This document shows positions 38,045-46,787 of a stretch of 64,000 bases of DNA, in pieces. The stretch covers positions 186,001 through 250,000 of the forward strand of contig NZ_JAKJRU010000006.1 of the NCBI RefSeq assembly GCF_021726475.1, given 5' to 3'. The notes beneath the pieces were generated by a model. It was not told the DNA's origin and searched no databases. It worked only from the letters and a program-made list of their open reading frames with translations. Position 1 is the stretch's first letter. Every line of letters begins with the position of its first letter. Both the position numbers and the translations under genes were made by a program. Origin of the DNA: Pseudomonas oligotrophica (GTDB taxonomy: Bacteria > Pseudomonadota > Gammaproteobacteria > Pseudomonadales > Pseudomonadaceae).

Positions 38045-38491
38045 TCAGCCCCGGCTGGCGGCGATGCGTCGGAGCAGGCGCGCCTGCAGCTGCTCCAGCT
38101 CGGCCGGGTCGGCCTTCTGCGCGGCATGCACGCCCAGCCCCTGGCCGGTGTAGCGCGGCACGATGTGCATGTGGAGGTGGAACACCGTCTGCCCGGCCGG
38201 CGCGCCGTTGAACTGGGCAACCTGCACGCCGTCCGGCTCGAGTTCAGCGACGATCGCCCGGGTCAGTTGCTGGACCACGCCGATCACCTTGCACAGTGCC
38301 TCGCTGTCGACATCGAGGATGTTGCAGGCCGCCGAGCGCTTGGGGATCACCAGGGTATGGCCGAAGGACTGCGGGAACAGGTCGAGGAAGGCCAGCACGT
38401 CGTCGTCCTCGTAGAGCTTGTAGCAGGGCGCATCGCCGCGAATGATCTGGGCGAAGATGTTCTGCGCGTCGTAGGTGGCGGTCAGGCTCAT
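38045..38491 (-). CDS. HIT family protein (histidine triad)
   Basis: A 148-residue HIT hydrolase with the triad HLHMHIVPRY (HxHxH). It has the N-terminal IIRGDAPCYKLYEDDDVLAFLDLFPQSFGHTLVIPK region typical of Hint/HinT-like nucleotide phosphoramidase branches. ATG at 38491 is preceded by GAGGAG; the longer frame to 38599 reads through that Shine-Dalgarno and has no family resemblance. Probably hydrolyses nucleoside-phosphoramidate or acyl-adenylate substrates in the cytoplasm. Confidence 0.92.
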   Translation of the reverse strand: MSLTATYDAQNIFAQIIRGDAPCYKLYEDDDVLAFLDLFPQSFGHTLVIPKRSAACNILDVDSEALCKVIGVVQQLTRAIVAELEPDGVQVAQFNGAPAGQTVFHLHMHIVPRYTGQGLGVHAAQKADPAELEQLQARLLRRIAASRG

Positions 38492-38643
38492 GGGCGGCTC
38501 CTCGGATGGCGGACAAAGGCCGCACGATAGCGCACGCGGGGAAACGCCGGGAGAGGCGCCGGCGCTCGTGCGGCAGCGCGACGGCAGCCAGCGGGGCACG
38601 GATGCGGCACAATCACGCCTTCCAACGCATGGAGGAGACGCCG

Positions 38644-39351
38644 ATGCAACTCGCCAGGATCGACCAGCTGCTGACCGGCAGGGCCGTGCCCTTCCATCGC
38701 CCCGGCAGCAGCAGCGCCATCGCCAAGGCGCCGGTGGCCGGGCCGCTGCGCGCCGGCGCCTTCGGCCTGGCCGGCGACGAACAGGGCGACCTGCGGGTGC
38801 ACGGCGGGCTCGACAAGGCCATCCATCACTACCCCTTCGAGCACTACCGGCGCTGGCAGGAACGGCTTGGCCCGCTGGCGCTGCTCGAAGCGCCCGGCGC
38901 CTTCGGCGAGAACATCAGCACCCAGGGCCTCGATGAAACGAGCCTGTGCCTGGGCGACGTGCTGCGCTGCGGCGACGCGGTGCTGCAGGTGACCCAGAGC
39001 CGCCAGCCGTGCTGGAAGCTCAACGAGCGCTTCGGCGTGCGCGACATGGCCGTGCAGGTCCAGCACAGCGGCATGACCGGCTGGTACTACCGCGTGCTCG
39101 AGCCCGGCGAGCTGCAGGCCGGCCAGGTGCTGCGCCTGGCCGACCGGCCGCATCCGGACTGGCCGCTGGCACGCATCATCGAGCTGCTCTACCAGCGCAC
39201 CCAGGACTTCGACGCGTTGGCTCGCCTCGGCGAGCTGCCGCTGGTGCCCGCCTGGCGCAGGCTGGTGGAGCGGCGCCTGGGCAGCCGCCAGGTGGAGGAC
39301 TGGAGCCACCGGCTGTACGGCATCGCGGGCGGCGACCCCTCGCGCCGATAG
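38644..39351 (+). CDS. MOSC domain protein (YiiM-like)
   Basis: A 235-residue MOSC (molybdenum-cofactor sulfurase C-terminal) domain protein of the YiiM type. It shows FGLAGDEQGDLRVHGGLDKAIHHYPFEHY and the conserved Cys in TQSRQPCWKLNERFGVRDM, as expected for MOSC. YiiM-type proteins reduce N-hydroxylated compounds with Mo cofactor. ATG at 38644 is chosen, with GGAGGAG upstream (38631-38637), over the in-frame ATG five codons earlier. Confidence 0.92.
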   Translation: MQLARIDQLLTGRAVPFHRPGSSSAIAKAPVAGPLRAGAFGLAGDEQGDLRVHGGLDKAIHHYPFEHYRRWQERLGPLALLEAPGAFGENISTQGLDETSLCLGDVLRCGDAVLQVTQSRQPCWKLNERFGVRDMAVQVQHSGMTGWYYRVLEPGELQAGQVLRLADRPHPDWPLARIIELLYQRTQDFDALARLGELPLVPAWRRLVERRLGSRQVEDWSHRLYGIAGGDPSRR

Positions 39352-39409
39352 GCGAACGCGCGCGCGACAGGTATCTTCTGCACCCCGTCCAGCCAGGCCT
39401 CCGTCCGCC

Positions 39410-39961
39410 ATGCTCCGCCCCGCCCTGCTCTGCGCCCTGGCGCTGTCCTGCTCGCCGCTGCGGGCCGATGTCGAGGTCGTCCCCGTGCAGTACAAGCGCG
39501 GTCCGGTGCTGCTCGCGCGGGTCACCGAGCAGATCGCCCCGGGTGACTACGAGGCGCTGCTCAAGGGCATCACCGCCAACCCGGGCCGCTACGTGCGCAA
39601 GCTGCTGGTGCTGGACAACGTCGGCGGCAGCGGCGGCGAGGCCATGCGCATGGGCCACCTGCTGCGCGAGACCGGCTTCGACGCGCTGGTGCCGGCCGAC
39701 GCCGTGTGCCAGGGCAGCTGCCTCTACCTGCTGGCCGCCGGCAAGCGACGCAGCGTGCACGGGCATGTCGCCCTGCACCGGCCCTACGCGCCGGACGGCG
39801 AGCGACTGCTGCCCGGCCGCCCGCGCCTGCGCCAGAGCCCGCAGTCCTACTTTCGCCAGATGGGCGTGGCGCCGGAGCTGGCCGCGGATATCCAGCGCGT
39901 CGAGCCCGGGCGGATCCGCCTGCTCAGCCGCCAGGACCTGCGCCGCTATCGCCTGCTCTGA
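39410..39961 (+). CDS. exported protein with ClpP/crotonase-like fold
   Basis: A 183-residue protein with a signal peptide (LLCALALSCSPLRA). It then has a GGSGGEAMRMGHLLRETGFDALVPADAVCQGSCLYLLAAGKRR core and HVALHRPYAP, which resemble periplasmic ClpP-like proteins of the COG3904 type (GGxxxEA loop, CxSC motif, downstream His). Catalysis is unproven. The longer frame is not used. Flanked by the MOSC and VOC genes; 58 bases after MOSC. Confidence 0.75.
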   Translation: MLRPALLCALALSCSPLRADVEVVPVQYKRGPVLLARVTEQIAPGDYEALLKGITANPGRYVRKLLVLDNVGGSGGEAMRMGHLLRETGFDALVPADAVCQGSCLYLLAAGKRRSVHGHVALHRPYAPDGERLLPGRPRLRQSPQSYFRQMGVAPELAADIQRVEPGRIRLLSRQDLRRYRLL

Positions 39962-40084
39962 TCGCACCCGGCCGCTGGTCGGCTGGCGCTGCCGGTGGCC
40001 GGCATGGGACTAGGCTTTCCAGCCTGAACCGCGCGGGCCGCAGGATCGCCCGCGCCCGACCCATGCGACCAGAGGGAACGACAG

Positions 40085-40510
40085 ATGAAGCTCTGCACCT
40101 ATCTCACCTTCGACGGCCAGGCCCGCGAGGCCTTCACCCGCTACCAGGACGTGCTCGGCGGCACGCTGCAGATGATGACCTTCGCCGAGGCACCGGCCAG
40201 CGAGGGCTTCGACCCCGGCCCGCACGGCGAGCGCATCATGCACGCCTGCCTCAACGTCGGCAGCCATGCGCTGATGGCGTCCGACACCATTCCCGGCCAG
40301 ACCTGCGGCGGCGAGCCCTACCAGGGCATCAAGGGCTGCTCGATCACCCTGAGCCCGGACAGCGTCGCCGAGGGCCAGCGCCTGTTCGATGCGCTGGCCG
40401 AAGGCGGCCAGGTGACGATGCCCTTCCAGAAGACCTTCTGGGCCGAGCGCTTCGGCATGCTCACCGACCGCTTCGGTGTGAGCTGGATGGTCAACTGCGA
40501 AACGGCCTGA
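40085..40510 (+). CDS. VOC family protein (PhnB/glyoxalase-like)
   Basis: A 141-residue vicinal-oxygen-chelate protein of the PhnB/DUF899-like group: LCTYLTFDGQAREAFTRYQDVLGG, GERIMHACLNVGSHALMASD, and the C-terminal WAERFGMLTDRFGVSWMVNCE, all standard for this subfamily. Metal ligands of PhnB-like VOC proteins are only partly retained, so catalytic activity is uncertain. Convergent with the TSUP gene; a terminator lies between. Confidence 0.88.
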   Translation: MKLCTYLTFDGQAREAFTRYQDVLGGTLQMMTFAEAPASEGFDPGPHGERIMHACLNVGSHALMASDTIPGQTCGGEPYQGIKGCSITLSPDSVAEGQRLFDALAEGGQVTMPFQKTFWAERFGMLTDRFGVSWMVNCETA

Positions 40511-40543
40511 CGAGACGGGCATCACGCCTGCCCGGGTAGAACC

Positions 40544-40580
40544 AAAAAAAAGGGGCCGTCGGATCGCTCCGCCGGCCCCT
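40544..40580 (-). terminator. intrinsic terminator after the TSUP gene
   Basis: An 8-base stem (AGGGGCCG/CGGCCCCT, 40551-40558 with 40573-40580) is followed, in the minus direction, by eight T residues. It lies 19 bases past the TSUP stop. A textbook Rho-independent terminator. Confidence 0.8.
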
Positions 40581-40598
40581 CAGGGAAAAAGGTCTGGC

Positions 40599-41381
40599 TC
40601 AGATCAGCTTGTAGCCGATGGCCGCGAGCATGATCGCCAGGCAGGGCCGCAGCACCTCGTCGGAGACCCGCCCGGAGAGGTGGCTGCCGAAGTAGATACC
40701 CGGCAGCGAACCCACCAGCAGGTAGGCCAGGATGGTCCAGTCCATGTTGCCCATGCCGGCGTGGCCGAGGCCGGCGACCAGCGTCAGCGGCACCGCGTGG
40801 GCGATCTCGGTGCCCACCAGGCGGCGGGTGACCAGCAGCGGGTAGAGGAAGAACAGCGCCACGGTGCCCAGCGCGCCGGCGCCGATGGAGGTGAGCGTGA
40901 CCATCGCGCCGAGCACGACGCCGACAATCACCGTCAGCGCGTTCAGGCTGCGCTGGCTCATCGGCGGCCGCGACCCGGACAGTCGCGAGGCGACGGCCAG
41001 CAGGCGCCGCTTGAACAGCACCGCCAGCGCGGTCAGCACCAGCACCAGGCCGAGCGATTGCTTGATCACCGCGTTGAGCGCGTCCTGGTCGCCCTGCAGC
41101 CATTGCAGGAACCACAGCGTCAGCGCCGCGGCCGGCAGGCTGCCCAGCGCGAGCCAGCCGGTGATGCTCCAGTCGATGTTGCGGTTCTTCTGGTGGACCC
41201 ACACGCCGCCGGCCTTGGTGACCGCGGCATACAGCAGGTCGGTGCCGACGGCCGCGGCCGGGTTGACGCCGAACCAGAGCAGGATCGGCGTCATCAGCGA
41301 GCCGCCGCCGACGCCGGTCATGCCGACGATGAAGCCGACCACCAGCCCTGCAATGACGAAACCCAGAACACCGAAATCCAT
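40599..41381 (-). CDS. TSUP family sulfur-compound permease (TauE/SafE-like)
   Basis: A 260-residue membrane protein with about eight helices and the TauE/SafE hallmark in both halves (GMTGVGGGSLMTPILLWFGVNPAAAVGTDLLYAAVTK and TSIGAGALGTVALFFLYP). Such proteins move sulfite, sulfonate or similar anions across the inner membrane; the substrate is not visible. ATG at 41381 has GGGAAAT upstream. An AT-rich region with TTATAAG-like half-sites lies just before it. Confidence 0.92.
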   Translation of the reverse strand: MDFGVLGFVIAGLVVGFIVGMTGVGGGSLMTPILLWFGVNPAAAVGTDLLYAAVTKAGGVWVHQKNRNIDWSITGWLALGSLPAAALTLWFLQWLQGDQDALNAVIKQSLGLVLVLTALAVLFKRRLLAVASRLSGSRPPMSQRSLNALTVIVGVVLGAMVTLTSIGAGALGTVALFFLYPLLVTRRLVGTEIAHAVPLTLVAGLGHAGMGNMDWTILAYLLVGSLPGIYFGSHLSGRVSDEVLRPCLAIMLAAIGYKLI

Positions 41382-41449
41382 CGCTATTTCCCGGAAGAGC
41401 CCAACGGGGCGTGTCGATGGGGCGGCAGCATAACCAGCTGCGATAGCGA

Positions 41450-41494
41450 TGTTTAATATAAATTCGTGCTTTCTTATAAGCGAAAAGATATAAG
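41450..41494 (-). promoter_or_regulatory. AT-rich promoter/operator upstream of the TSUP gene
   Basis: Against a GC-rich background this is a sharp AT-rich patch. It has a minus-strand -10-like TATATT (41455-41460), an 8-base palindrome CTTATAAG (41473-41480) and a second ATATAAG (41488-41494). The -35 is poor. The repeated TTATAAG half-sites resemble CysB-type activator sites; this is inference. Confidence 0.4.
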
Positions 41495-41577
41495 CCAGCA
41501 GCACCGCCCGGCCCACGGATTTCGCTGCGGCAAAAGGTCTCGGACATACTGGGCCAACTCGACCCTGGAGCCTGCCC

Positions 41578-42552
41578 GTGGAACTGCTTTTTCTCGGCAC
41601 CTCGTCGGCCACGCCGACCCGCGCCCGCAACGTCAGCGCCACCGCCCTCCTGGAAGACAGCGGCAAGGGCTGGTACCTGGTCGATTGCGGCGAGGCCACC
41701 CAGCACCAGCTGCTGCGCACGCCGCTGACGCTGCACGGGCTGCGCGCGATCTTCATCACCCATGTGCACGGCGACCACTGCTACGGCCTGCCGGGGCTGC
41801 TGGCCAGTGCCGGCCTGGCGCGCCGCGAGGAGCCGCTGGACATCGTCGCGCCCGCCGGCATCGAGCATTGGCTACACGCCACCTTCGAGATGAGCCGTAC
41901 CCGGCTGCCCTTCGAGCTGCGCTTCCATGCCGTGGAGAGCCTCGGCCAGTGGCGCAGTCGGCAGGTCCGCGTGGAGGCCACCGCCCTCTCCCACCGCGTA
42001 CCCAGCTACGGCTACACCTTCAGCGAGGCGCGCCCCGATCCGAGGCTCGCCATCGAGCGCCTGGAGCGCGACGGCATCCCACGCGGCCCGCTGTGGGGCC
42101 AGCTCATGCATGGTCAGGATGTCGACTACCAGGGCCGCCGCCTGCGCAGCGAGGACTACCTCGACTTCGGCCGCGTGGCCCGGCGTATCGTCATCGGCGG
42201 CGACAACGATCGCCCCGAACTGCTCGCCGAGGCCTGCCGCGGCGCCCAGGTGCTGGTCCACGAGGCCACCTACACCCAGCCGGTGGCCGACACCGCCGGC
42301 GAGCCGTTCGGCCACAGCAGCGCCGCCCAGGTGGCGGCCTTCGCCCAGCAGGCCGGCGTACCGAACCTGGTGCTGACCCACTTCAGCGCGCGCTACCAGA
42401 AGAACACCGGGCGCGGACACTGCATCGACGAGCTGCGGGCCGAAGCCGCCGCGCACTATGCGGGGCAGCTGTTTCTCGCCGAGGACTTCCTGCGTCTGCA
42501 CCTGCGCAAGGACGGCCTGGCGCCCGTCGAGCCCGCCGCAGCGGCCTGTTGA
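41578..42552 (+). CDS. rnz: ribonuclease Z / metallo-beta-lactamase-fold hydrolase
   Basis: A 324-residue RNase Z-like protein. The zinc-binding motif HVHGDH (H62-H67) follows LRAIFIT, and later metal ligands are in ALSHRVPSYGYTF, GDNDRPELL and VLTHFSARY. The C-terminal GHSSAAQVA/THFSARY pattern fits RNase Z of the tRNA 3'-processing type. GTG at 41578 is preceded by TGGAG. It ends with TGA inside a palindromic operator (42549-42564). Enzyme specificity is family-based. Confidence 0.88.
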   Translation: MELLFLGTSSATPTRARNVSATALLEDSGKGWYLVDCGEATQHQLLRTPLTLHGLRAIFITHVHGDHCYGLPGLLASAGLARREEPLDIVAPAGIEHWLHATFEMSRTRLPFELRFHAVESLGQWRSRQVRVEATALSHRVPSYGYTFSEARPDPRLAIERLERDGIPRGPLWGQLMHGQDVDYQGRRLRSEDYLDFGRVARRIVIGGDNDRPELLAEACRGAQVLVHEATYTQPVADTAGEPFGHSSAAQVAAFAQQAGVPNLVLTHFSARYQKNTGRGHCIDELRAEAAAHYAGQLFLAEDFLRLHLRKDGLAPVEPAAAAC

Positions 42553-42564
42553 CGTTAACGTAAA
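42549..42564. promoter_or_regulatory. palindromic operator TTGACGTTAACGTAAA, LiuR/MerR-like
   Basis: The centre ACGTTAACGT is a perfect 10-base palindrome inside a TT-N...-AA frame, which resembles the LiuR-type MerR operator consensus. The TTGACG start could act as a -35, with TACTGC or TGCTAG downstream as -10. It lies 46 bases before the hydrolase start at 42610. Confidence 0.5.
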
Positions 42565-42609
42565 AGAACAGTACTGCTAGACGCCTCCCGAACCGCTCAG
42601 GACCGCGCC

Positions 42610-43422
42610 ATGACCCGTATCGCAACGCTCGACCACGCGCCCAGCGATCTCTGGGTCCGCAGCGCCGGCGGACGGATCGGGGTACGCCGCTGGCTTCCCG
42701 GGCCGGCCGCGAACACGGAGCGGGCGCCGATCATCCTGCTCCACGAGTCGCTCGGCTGCATCGAGCAGTGGCGCGACTTCCCCGCCCGGCTCTGCCAGGC
42801 CACCGGGCGCACGGTGGTGGCCTACGACCGGCCGGGCTTCGGCCGCTCCGAGCAGCTGAGCGCCGCGCCGGCGGCGAGTTTCATCGAGGACGAGGCCGAC
42901 CAGGCCTTCGCCGCGGTGCGCGAACAGCTGGGCATCGACGCCTTCGTGGTGCTCGGCCACAGCGTCGGCGGCAGCATGGCGGTGCACTGCGCGGCGCGCT
43001 TCGCCGGTGCCTGCCGGGCGCTGATCACCCTCTCGGCGGTGACCTTCGTCGAGCCGCGTACCCTGGAAGGCATCCGCCAGGCCAAGGCCTGGTTCGCCGA
43101 TGCCAGCCAGCGCGAACGCCTGCGGCGCTTCCACGGCGAGCGCAGCGACTGGGTACTGAGCGCCTGGATCGATACCTGGCTCGACCCGCGCTTCGCCGCC
43201 TGGTCGGTGGCAGCGGCGCTGCCGGCGGTGCGCTGCCCGGCACTGGTCTTCCACGGCTGCGACGACGAGTTCGGCTCCGAACGGCATCCGCAACTGATCG
43301 AGCGGCACGCCGGCGGGCCGGTGGAGCAGGCGCTGCTACCCGGCGTCGGCCATGTGCCGCACCGCGAACAGCCGGCCGAGGTGCTGGCCCGCATCGCCAC
43401 CTTTCTCGCGACCATCGCCTAG
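42610..43422 (+). CDS. alpha/beta hydrolase
   Basis: A 270-residue alpha/beta hydrolase. LLHESLGCIEQWRDFP gives the oxyanion-hole segment, VLGHSVGGSMAVH the nucleophile elbow with Ser, and GCDDEFGS and GVGHVPHREQP the likely Asp and His. The substrate is unknown. It is the first of four closely spaced genes (hydrolase, methyltransferase, thioesterase, dsdA) behind a palindromic operator. Short gaps (59 bases, then a 4-base overlap) suggest co-transcription. Confidence 0.9.
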   Translation: MTRIATLDHAPSDLWVRSAGGRIGVRRWLPGPAANTERAPIILLHESLGCIEQWRDFPARLCQATGRTVVAYDRPGFGRSEQLSAAPAASFIEDEADQAFAAVREQLGIDAFVVLGHSVGGSMAVHCAARFAGACRALITLSAVTFVEPRTLEGIRQAKAWFADASQRERLRRFHGERSDWVLSAWIDTWLDPRFAAWSVAAALPAVRCPALVFHGCDDEFGSERHPQLIERHAGGPVEQALLPGVGHVPHREQPAEVLARIATFLATIA

Positions 43423-43481
43423 AAGGCTCGCCGGCACTTCGGTGCTAAGGTGCACACTCAGCCGAGCCGGAGGGCCGAGCG

Positions 43482-44234
43482 ATGACCAGCAACACGGGCA
43501 GGAACTGGTTCGACCAGGGCGGGCAGGCCTATGCCCGCTTCCGCCCCGAATACCCGGCCGAACTGGCCGCCTACCTGGCCAGCTGCGCGCCCGACCGCCG
43601 GCTGGCGGTGGACGTCGGCTGCGGCAACGGCCAGCTCACCGCGCAGCTGGCCGGGCATTTCCAGCAGGTCGTCGGGTTCGACCCGAGCGCCGACCAGATC
43701 GCGCACGCCGTGCCGCGCGCCAATATCGACTATTGCTGCGCCGCGGCCGAGCGCCTGCCACTGGCCGAGCGCAGCGCCAGCCTGCTCAGCGCCGCCCAAG
43801 CCGCCCACTGGTTCGACCTGCCGGCCTTCTACACCGAAGTGCGCCGCGTTGCGCGGCCCGGCGCGGTGCTGGCACTGATCAGCTACGGCGTGCTGCAGCT
43901 CGAACGCGACCTCGACGCGCGCTTCCAGCGCTTCTACCACGAGGAGATCGGCCGCTACTGGCCGGCCGAGCGCCAGCTGGTGGACAGCGGCTACGCCACC
44001 CTCGACTTCCCGTTCGAGGCGATCGAGCCGCCGGCCATGGCGATCCGCCTGGACTGGGACCTGCCGCAGTTGCTCGGCTACATCGCCACCTGGTCGGCCG
44101 TGCGCCAGGCGCGCGAGGCCGGGCAGGCGGCCATCCTGCAACGTTTCGCCGGCGAACTCGCCGAGCTGTGGGGCGACCCCGCGGCGCAGCGCGCAATCAG
44201 CTGGCCCATCAACATGAGAATCGGACGAACATGA
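43482..44234 (+). CDS. class I SAM-dependent methyltransferase
   Basis: A 250-residue methyltransferase with VDVGCGNGQLTAQLAG (SAM motif I), VGFDPSADQI (motif II) and LLSAAQAAHWFDLPAFYTEVRRVARPGAVLAL (post-I region typical of the UbiE/Crg1-type). The segment WFDQGGQAYARFRPEYP at the N-terminus is shared with trans-aconitate methyltransferase-like and Crg1-like enzymes. The substrate is undefined. The stop overlaps the thioesterase ATG by 4 bases. Confidence 0.9.
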   Translation: MTSNTGRNWFDQGGQAYARFRPEYPAELAAYLASCAPDRRLAVDVGCGNGQLTAQLAGHFQQVVGFDPSADQIAHAVPRANIDYCCAAAERLPLAERSASLLSAAQAAHWFDLPAFYTEVRRVARPGAVLALISYGVLQLERDLDARFQRFYHEEIGRYWPAERQLVDSGYATLDFPFEAIEPPAMAIRLDWDLPQLLGYIATWSAVRQAREAGQAAILQRFAGELAELWGDPAAQRAISWPINMRIGRT

Positions 44235-44668
44235 ACGACCAGACCCTTCCGGCGCTGTCCGTCGGACTGCGCCATAGCGAAACCCTGCAGGTGGCCGAGC
44301 GCCACACCGTGCCGCAGGTCGCACCCGACTGGAGCGGCTTCGTCGACATGCCGCCGGTACTGGCCACCGCGATGATGATCGGCTTCATGGAGCAGACCTG
44401 CATCGCCGGGCTGCGCCCCTACCTGAGCGAGGGCCAGCGCAGCGTCGGCACCCACGTCGACATGAGCCACATCGCCGCCACGCCCGTCGGCATGACGGTG
44501 ACCGCCACGGTGGAACTGGTCGCCATCGACGGTCGTGCGCTGCTGTTCAGGGTCCAATGCCGCGACGACGCCGGGCTGATCGGCGAAGGCACCCATCGCC
44601 GCGCGATCATCGACCTGGCGCGCTTCAACCAGCGGCTCGCCGAGAAGGCCGCGCAGATCGGCGGCTGA
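44231..44668 (+). CDS. thioesterase (FlK-like hot-dog fold)
   Basis: A 145-residue protein of the fluoroacetyl-CoA-thioesterase-like hot-dog family. [23 protein letters not shown] carries the Glu active-site position of FlK, and [18 protein letters not shown] the His/Thr strand. It is expected to hydrolyse acyl-CoA; the fluoroacetyl specificity is not claimed. The ATG at 44231 overlaps the methyltransferase stop. Confidence 0.85.
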   Translation: MNDQTLPALSVGLRHSETLQVAERHTVPQVAPDWSGFVDMPPVLATAMMIGFMEQTCIAGLRPYLSEGQRSVGTHVDMSHIAATPVGMTVTATVELVAIDGRALLFRVQCRDDAGLIGEGTHRRAIIDLARFNQRLAEKAAQIGG

Positions 44669-44694
44669 TCGCCCGCCCCGCACAGAAGGCCATC

Positions 44695-46044
44695 ATGCTC
44701 ATCCACGGCAAGACCCTCGACGCCTGGTACGCCAGCCATCCCCTGCTCCGCGAGCTGGTCGCGCTGCGCGAGACGGCCTGGTTCAACCCGGCGATCGCGC
44801 CGGCCGCCACGGCGCTCGGCGACGTCGGCCTGGACGCTGCGGACGTGCAGGCCGCCAGCGCGCGGTTGCGCCGTTTCGCGCCGTATCTGGCCCGGGCCTT
44901 CCCGGAGACGGCCGCCGCCGGCGGCATCATCGAGTCCGGCATCGTCCCGCTGCCACGGCTGCAACAGCATCTTCTTGACGAGGCCGGGCTGGCCGGCAGC
45001 GACGCCGGCGCACTCTGGCTGAAGCAGGACAACGCACTGCCCATCTCCGGCTCGATCAAGGCCCGTGGCGGTATCCACGAGGTGCTCAAGCACGCCGAGG
45101 ACCTGGCCCTGGAGGCCGGTTTGCTGCGCCTCGACGACGACTACGCGAGCCTGACCAGCGACGCTGCGCGACAGTTCTTCGGCCAGTACCGGATCGCGGT
45201 CGGCTCGACCGGCAACCTCGGCCTGTCCATCGGCATCATCAGCGCCCGGCTGGGCTTCCAGGCCACCGTGCACATGTCCGCCGATGCGCGCCAATGGAAG
45301 AAGGACCGGCTGCGTGCCTGCGGCGTTACCGTCGTGGAATATCCCAGCGACTACAGCGCGGCGGTCGAGCAGGGGCGCCGGCAGGCGGCGGGCGACCCGC
45401 GCTGCTATTTCATCGACGACGAGAACTCGCCGCAGCTGTTCCTCGGCTACGCGGTGGCCGCCGAGCGCCTGGCACGCCAGTTCGCCGCAGCCGGCGTGCG
45501 CGTCGATGCCGAGCATCCGCTGTTCGTCTACCTGCCGTGTGGCGTCGGCGGCGGCCCGGGCGGCGTGGCCTTCGGCCTCAAGCTCACCTTCGGCGATGCG
45601 GTGCACTGCCTGTTCGCCGAGCCGACCCATTCGCCGTGCATGCTGCTCGGCGTCTACACCGGCCTGCACGACGCGGTCAGCGTGCAGGACTTCGGCATCG
45701 ACAACCGCACCGCCGCGGATGGCCTGGCGGTGGGCCGCCCCTCCGGCTTCGTCGGCCGGGCGATGCAGCGGCTGATCGATGGCTACTACACGGTCAGCGA
45801 CGAGCAACTGCAGCGCCTGCTCTACCTTGCCCACGAACTGGAGCATCTGCGCCTGGAACCTTCCGCGCTGGCCGGCATGCCGGGCCTGCTGCGGGTGCTG
45901 GCGAATCCGCCGTACCTTGAGCACATCGGCGTCTCGGCCGGCCAGTTGGCCAACGCCACCCACCTGGTCTGGGCCACCGGCGGCAGCATGGTCCCGGAGA
46001 GCGAGTTCGCCAGCTACCTGGACAAGGGCCGCGCCCTGCAGTAG
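44695..46044 (+). CDS. dsdA: D-serine dehydratase (deaminase)
   Basis: A 449-residue fold-II PLP enzyme. The PLP Lys lies in [15 protein letters not shown], and [20 protein letters not shown] is the phosphate-binding loop. It converts D-serine to pyruvate and ammonia. ATG at 44695 has AGAAGG upstream; the longer frame reads through the thioesterase gene. No dsdC regulator is adjacent. It is 26 bases from the thioesterase stop, so it is probably the last gene of this cluster. Confidence 0.95.
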   Translation: MLIHGKTLDAWYASHPLLRELVALRETAWFNPAIAPAATALGDVGLDAADVQAASARLRRFAPYLARAFPETAAAGGIIESGIVPLPRLQQHLLDEAGLAGSDAGALWLKQDNALPISGSIKARGGIHEVLKHAEDLALEAGLLRLDDDYASLTSDAARQFFGQYRIAVGSTGNLGLSIGIISARLGFQATVHMSADARQWKKDRLRACGVTVVEYPSDYSAAVEQGRRQAAGDPRCYFIDDENSPQLFLGYAVAAERLARQFAAAGVRVDAEHPLFVYLPCGVGGGPGGVAFGLKLTFGDAVHCLFAEPTHSPCMLLGVYTGLHDAVSVQDFGIDNRTAADGLAVGRPSGFVGRAMQRLIDGYYTVSDEQLQRLLYLAHELEHLRLEPSALAGMPGLLRVLANPPYLEHIGVSAGQLANATHLVWATGGSMVPESEFASYLDKGRALQ

Positions 46045-46055
46045 CCGGAGCCGGC

Positions 46056-46682
46056 TCAGGGCGCCGACGCGGCGAGCTTGCCGCCAAAGGCGAGCAGCAC
46101 CCCGCCGGTCAGCCGGTCCAGCGCGCGGATCAGCGCGGGACGGCGCAACAGGCGGCCGAGCGGCAGGGTGGCGGCAATCAGCACGCCGAACCAGGCGAGG
46201 GTCAGCAGCACGTGCAGGCAGGCCAGGACGAAGGAATAGCCGGCTACGCTTGCGCCGGCGGGCACGAACTGCGGCAGGAAGGTGACGTAGAAGACGCCGA
46301 CCTTGGGGTTGAGCAGGTTGGTCAGCAGGCCCCGGCGAAAGGCTTCGCCAGCCTGCAGCGCGGCGCCCTCCCCGGCCGTGGCGGCGAAGTCCGCCCGCGG
46401 CCTGAGCAGCATCCGCCCGCCCAGCCAGATCAGGTAGCCCGCGCCGGCCAGGCGGACCAGCGTATAGGCCAGTTCCGAGGCCTGCAGCAGCGCACCGAGC
46501 CCGAGCGACACCGCCGCGCCCCAGCCCAGGCAACCCAGCGCGATGCCGGCGGCGGCCATGAGCGCCGCGCGGCGCCCGTCCAGCGCGGCGGCACGCAGCA
46601 CCATGGCGGTGTCCACACCCGGGGTAACGGTGAGCAGGGCGGCGGCGCCGAGAAAGGCGAACAGCAACGGCAGGTCGAGCAT
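46056..46682 (-). CDS. LysE/RhtB family amino acid exporter
   Basis: A 208-residue protein with about six helices. The N-terminal AALLTVTPGVDTAMVLRAAALDGRRAALMAAAGIALG fits the RhtB family, and NLLNPKVGVFYVTFLPQFV is the conserved mid-region. It probably exports amino acids or homoserine lactones; the substrate is unknown. The inner ATG at 46682 is chosen over the ATG at 46700, which extends the frame by six residues. Convergent with dsdA, with 11 bases between stops. Confidence 0.9.
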   Translation of the reverse strand: MLDLPLLFAFLGAAALLTVTPGVDTAMVLRAAALDGRRAALMAAAGIALGCLGWGAAVSLGLGALLQASELAYTLVRLAGAGYLIWLGGRMLLRPRADFAATAGEGAALQAGEAFRRGLLTNLLNPKVGVFYVTFLPQFVPAGASVAGYSFVLACLHVLLTLAWFGVLIAATLPLGRLLRRPALIRALDRLTGGVLLAFGGKLAASAP

Positions 46683-46787
46683 CGCAGGGCACTCCGGCAA
46701 GGCGGGCGGTGGACGGGGTGCCGCCCACTCTAGAAAGGCCCGGGACGGCGGTCAAACCGCCCGCCTGGCCGGAGACCGGCGTACCCG

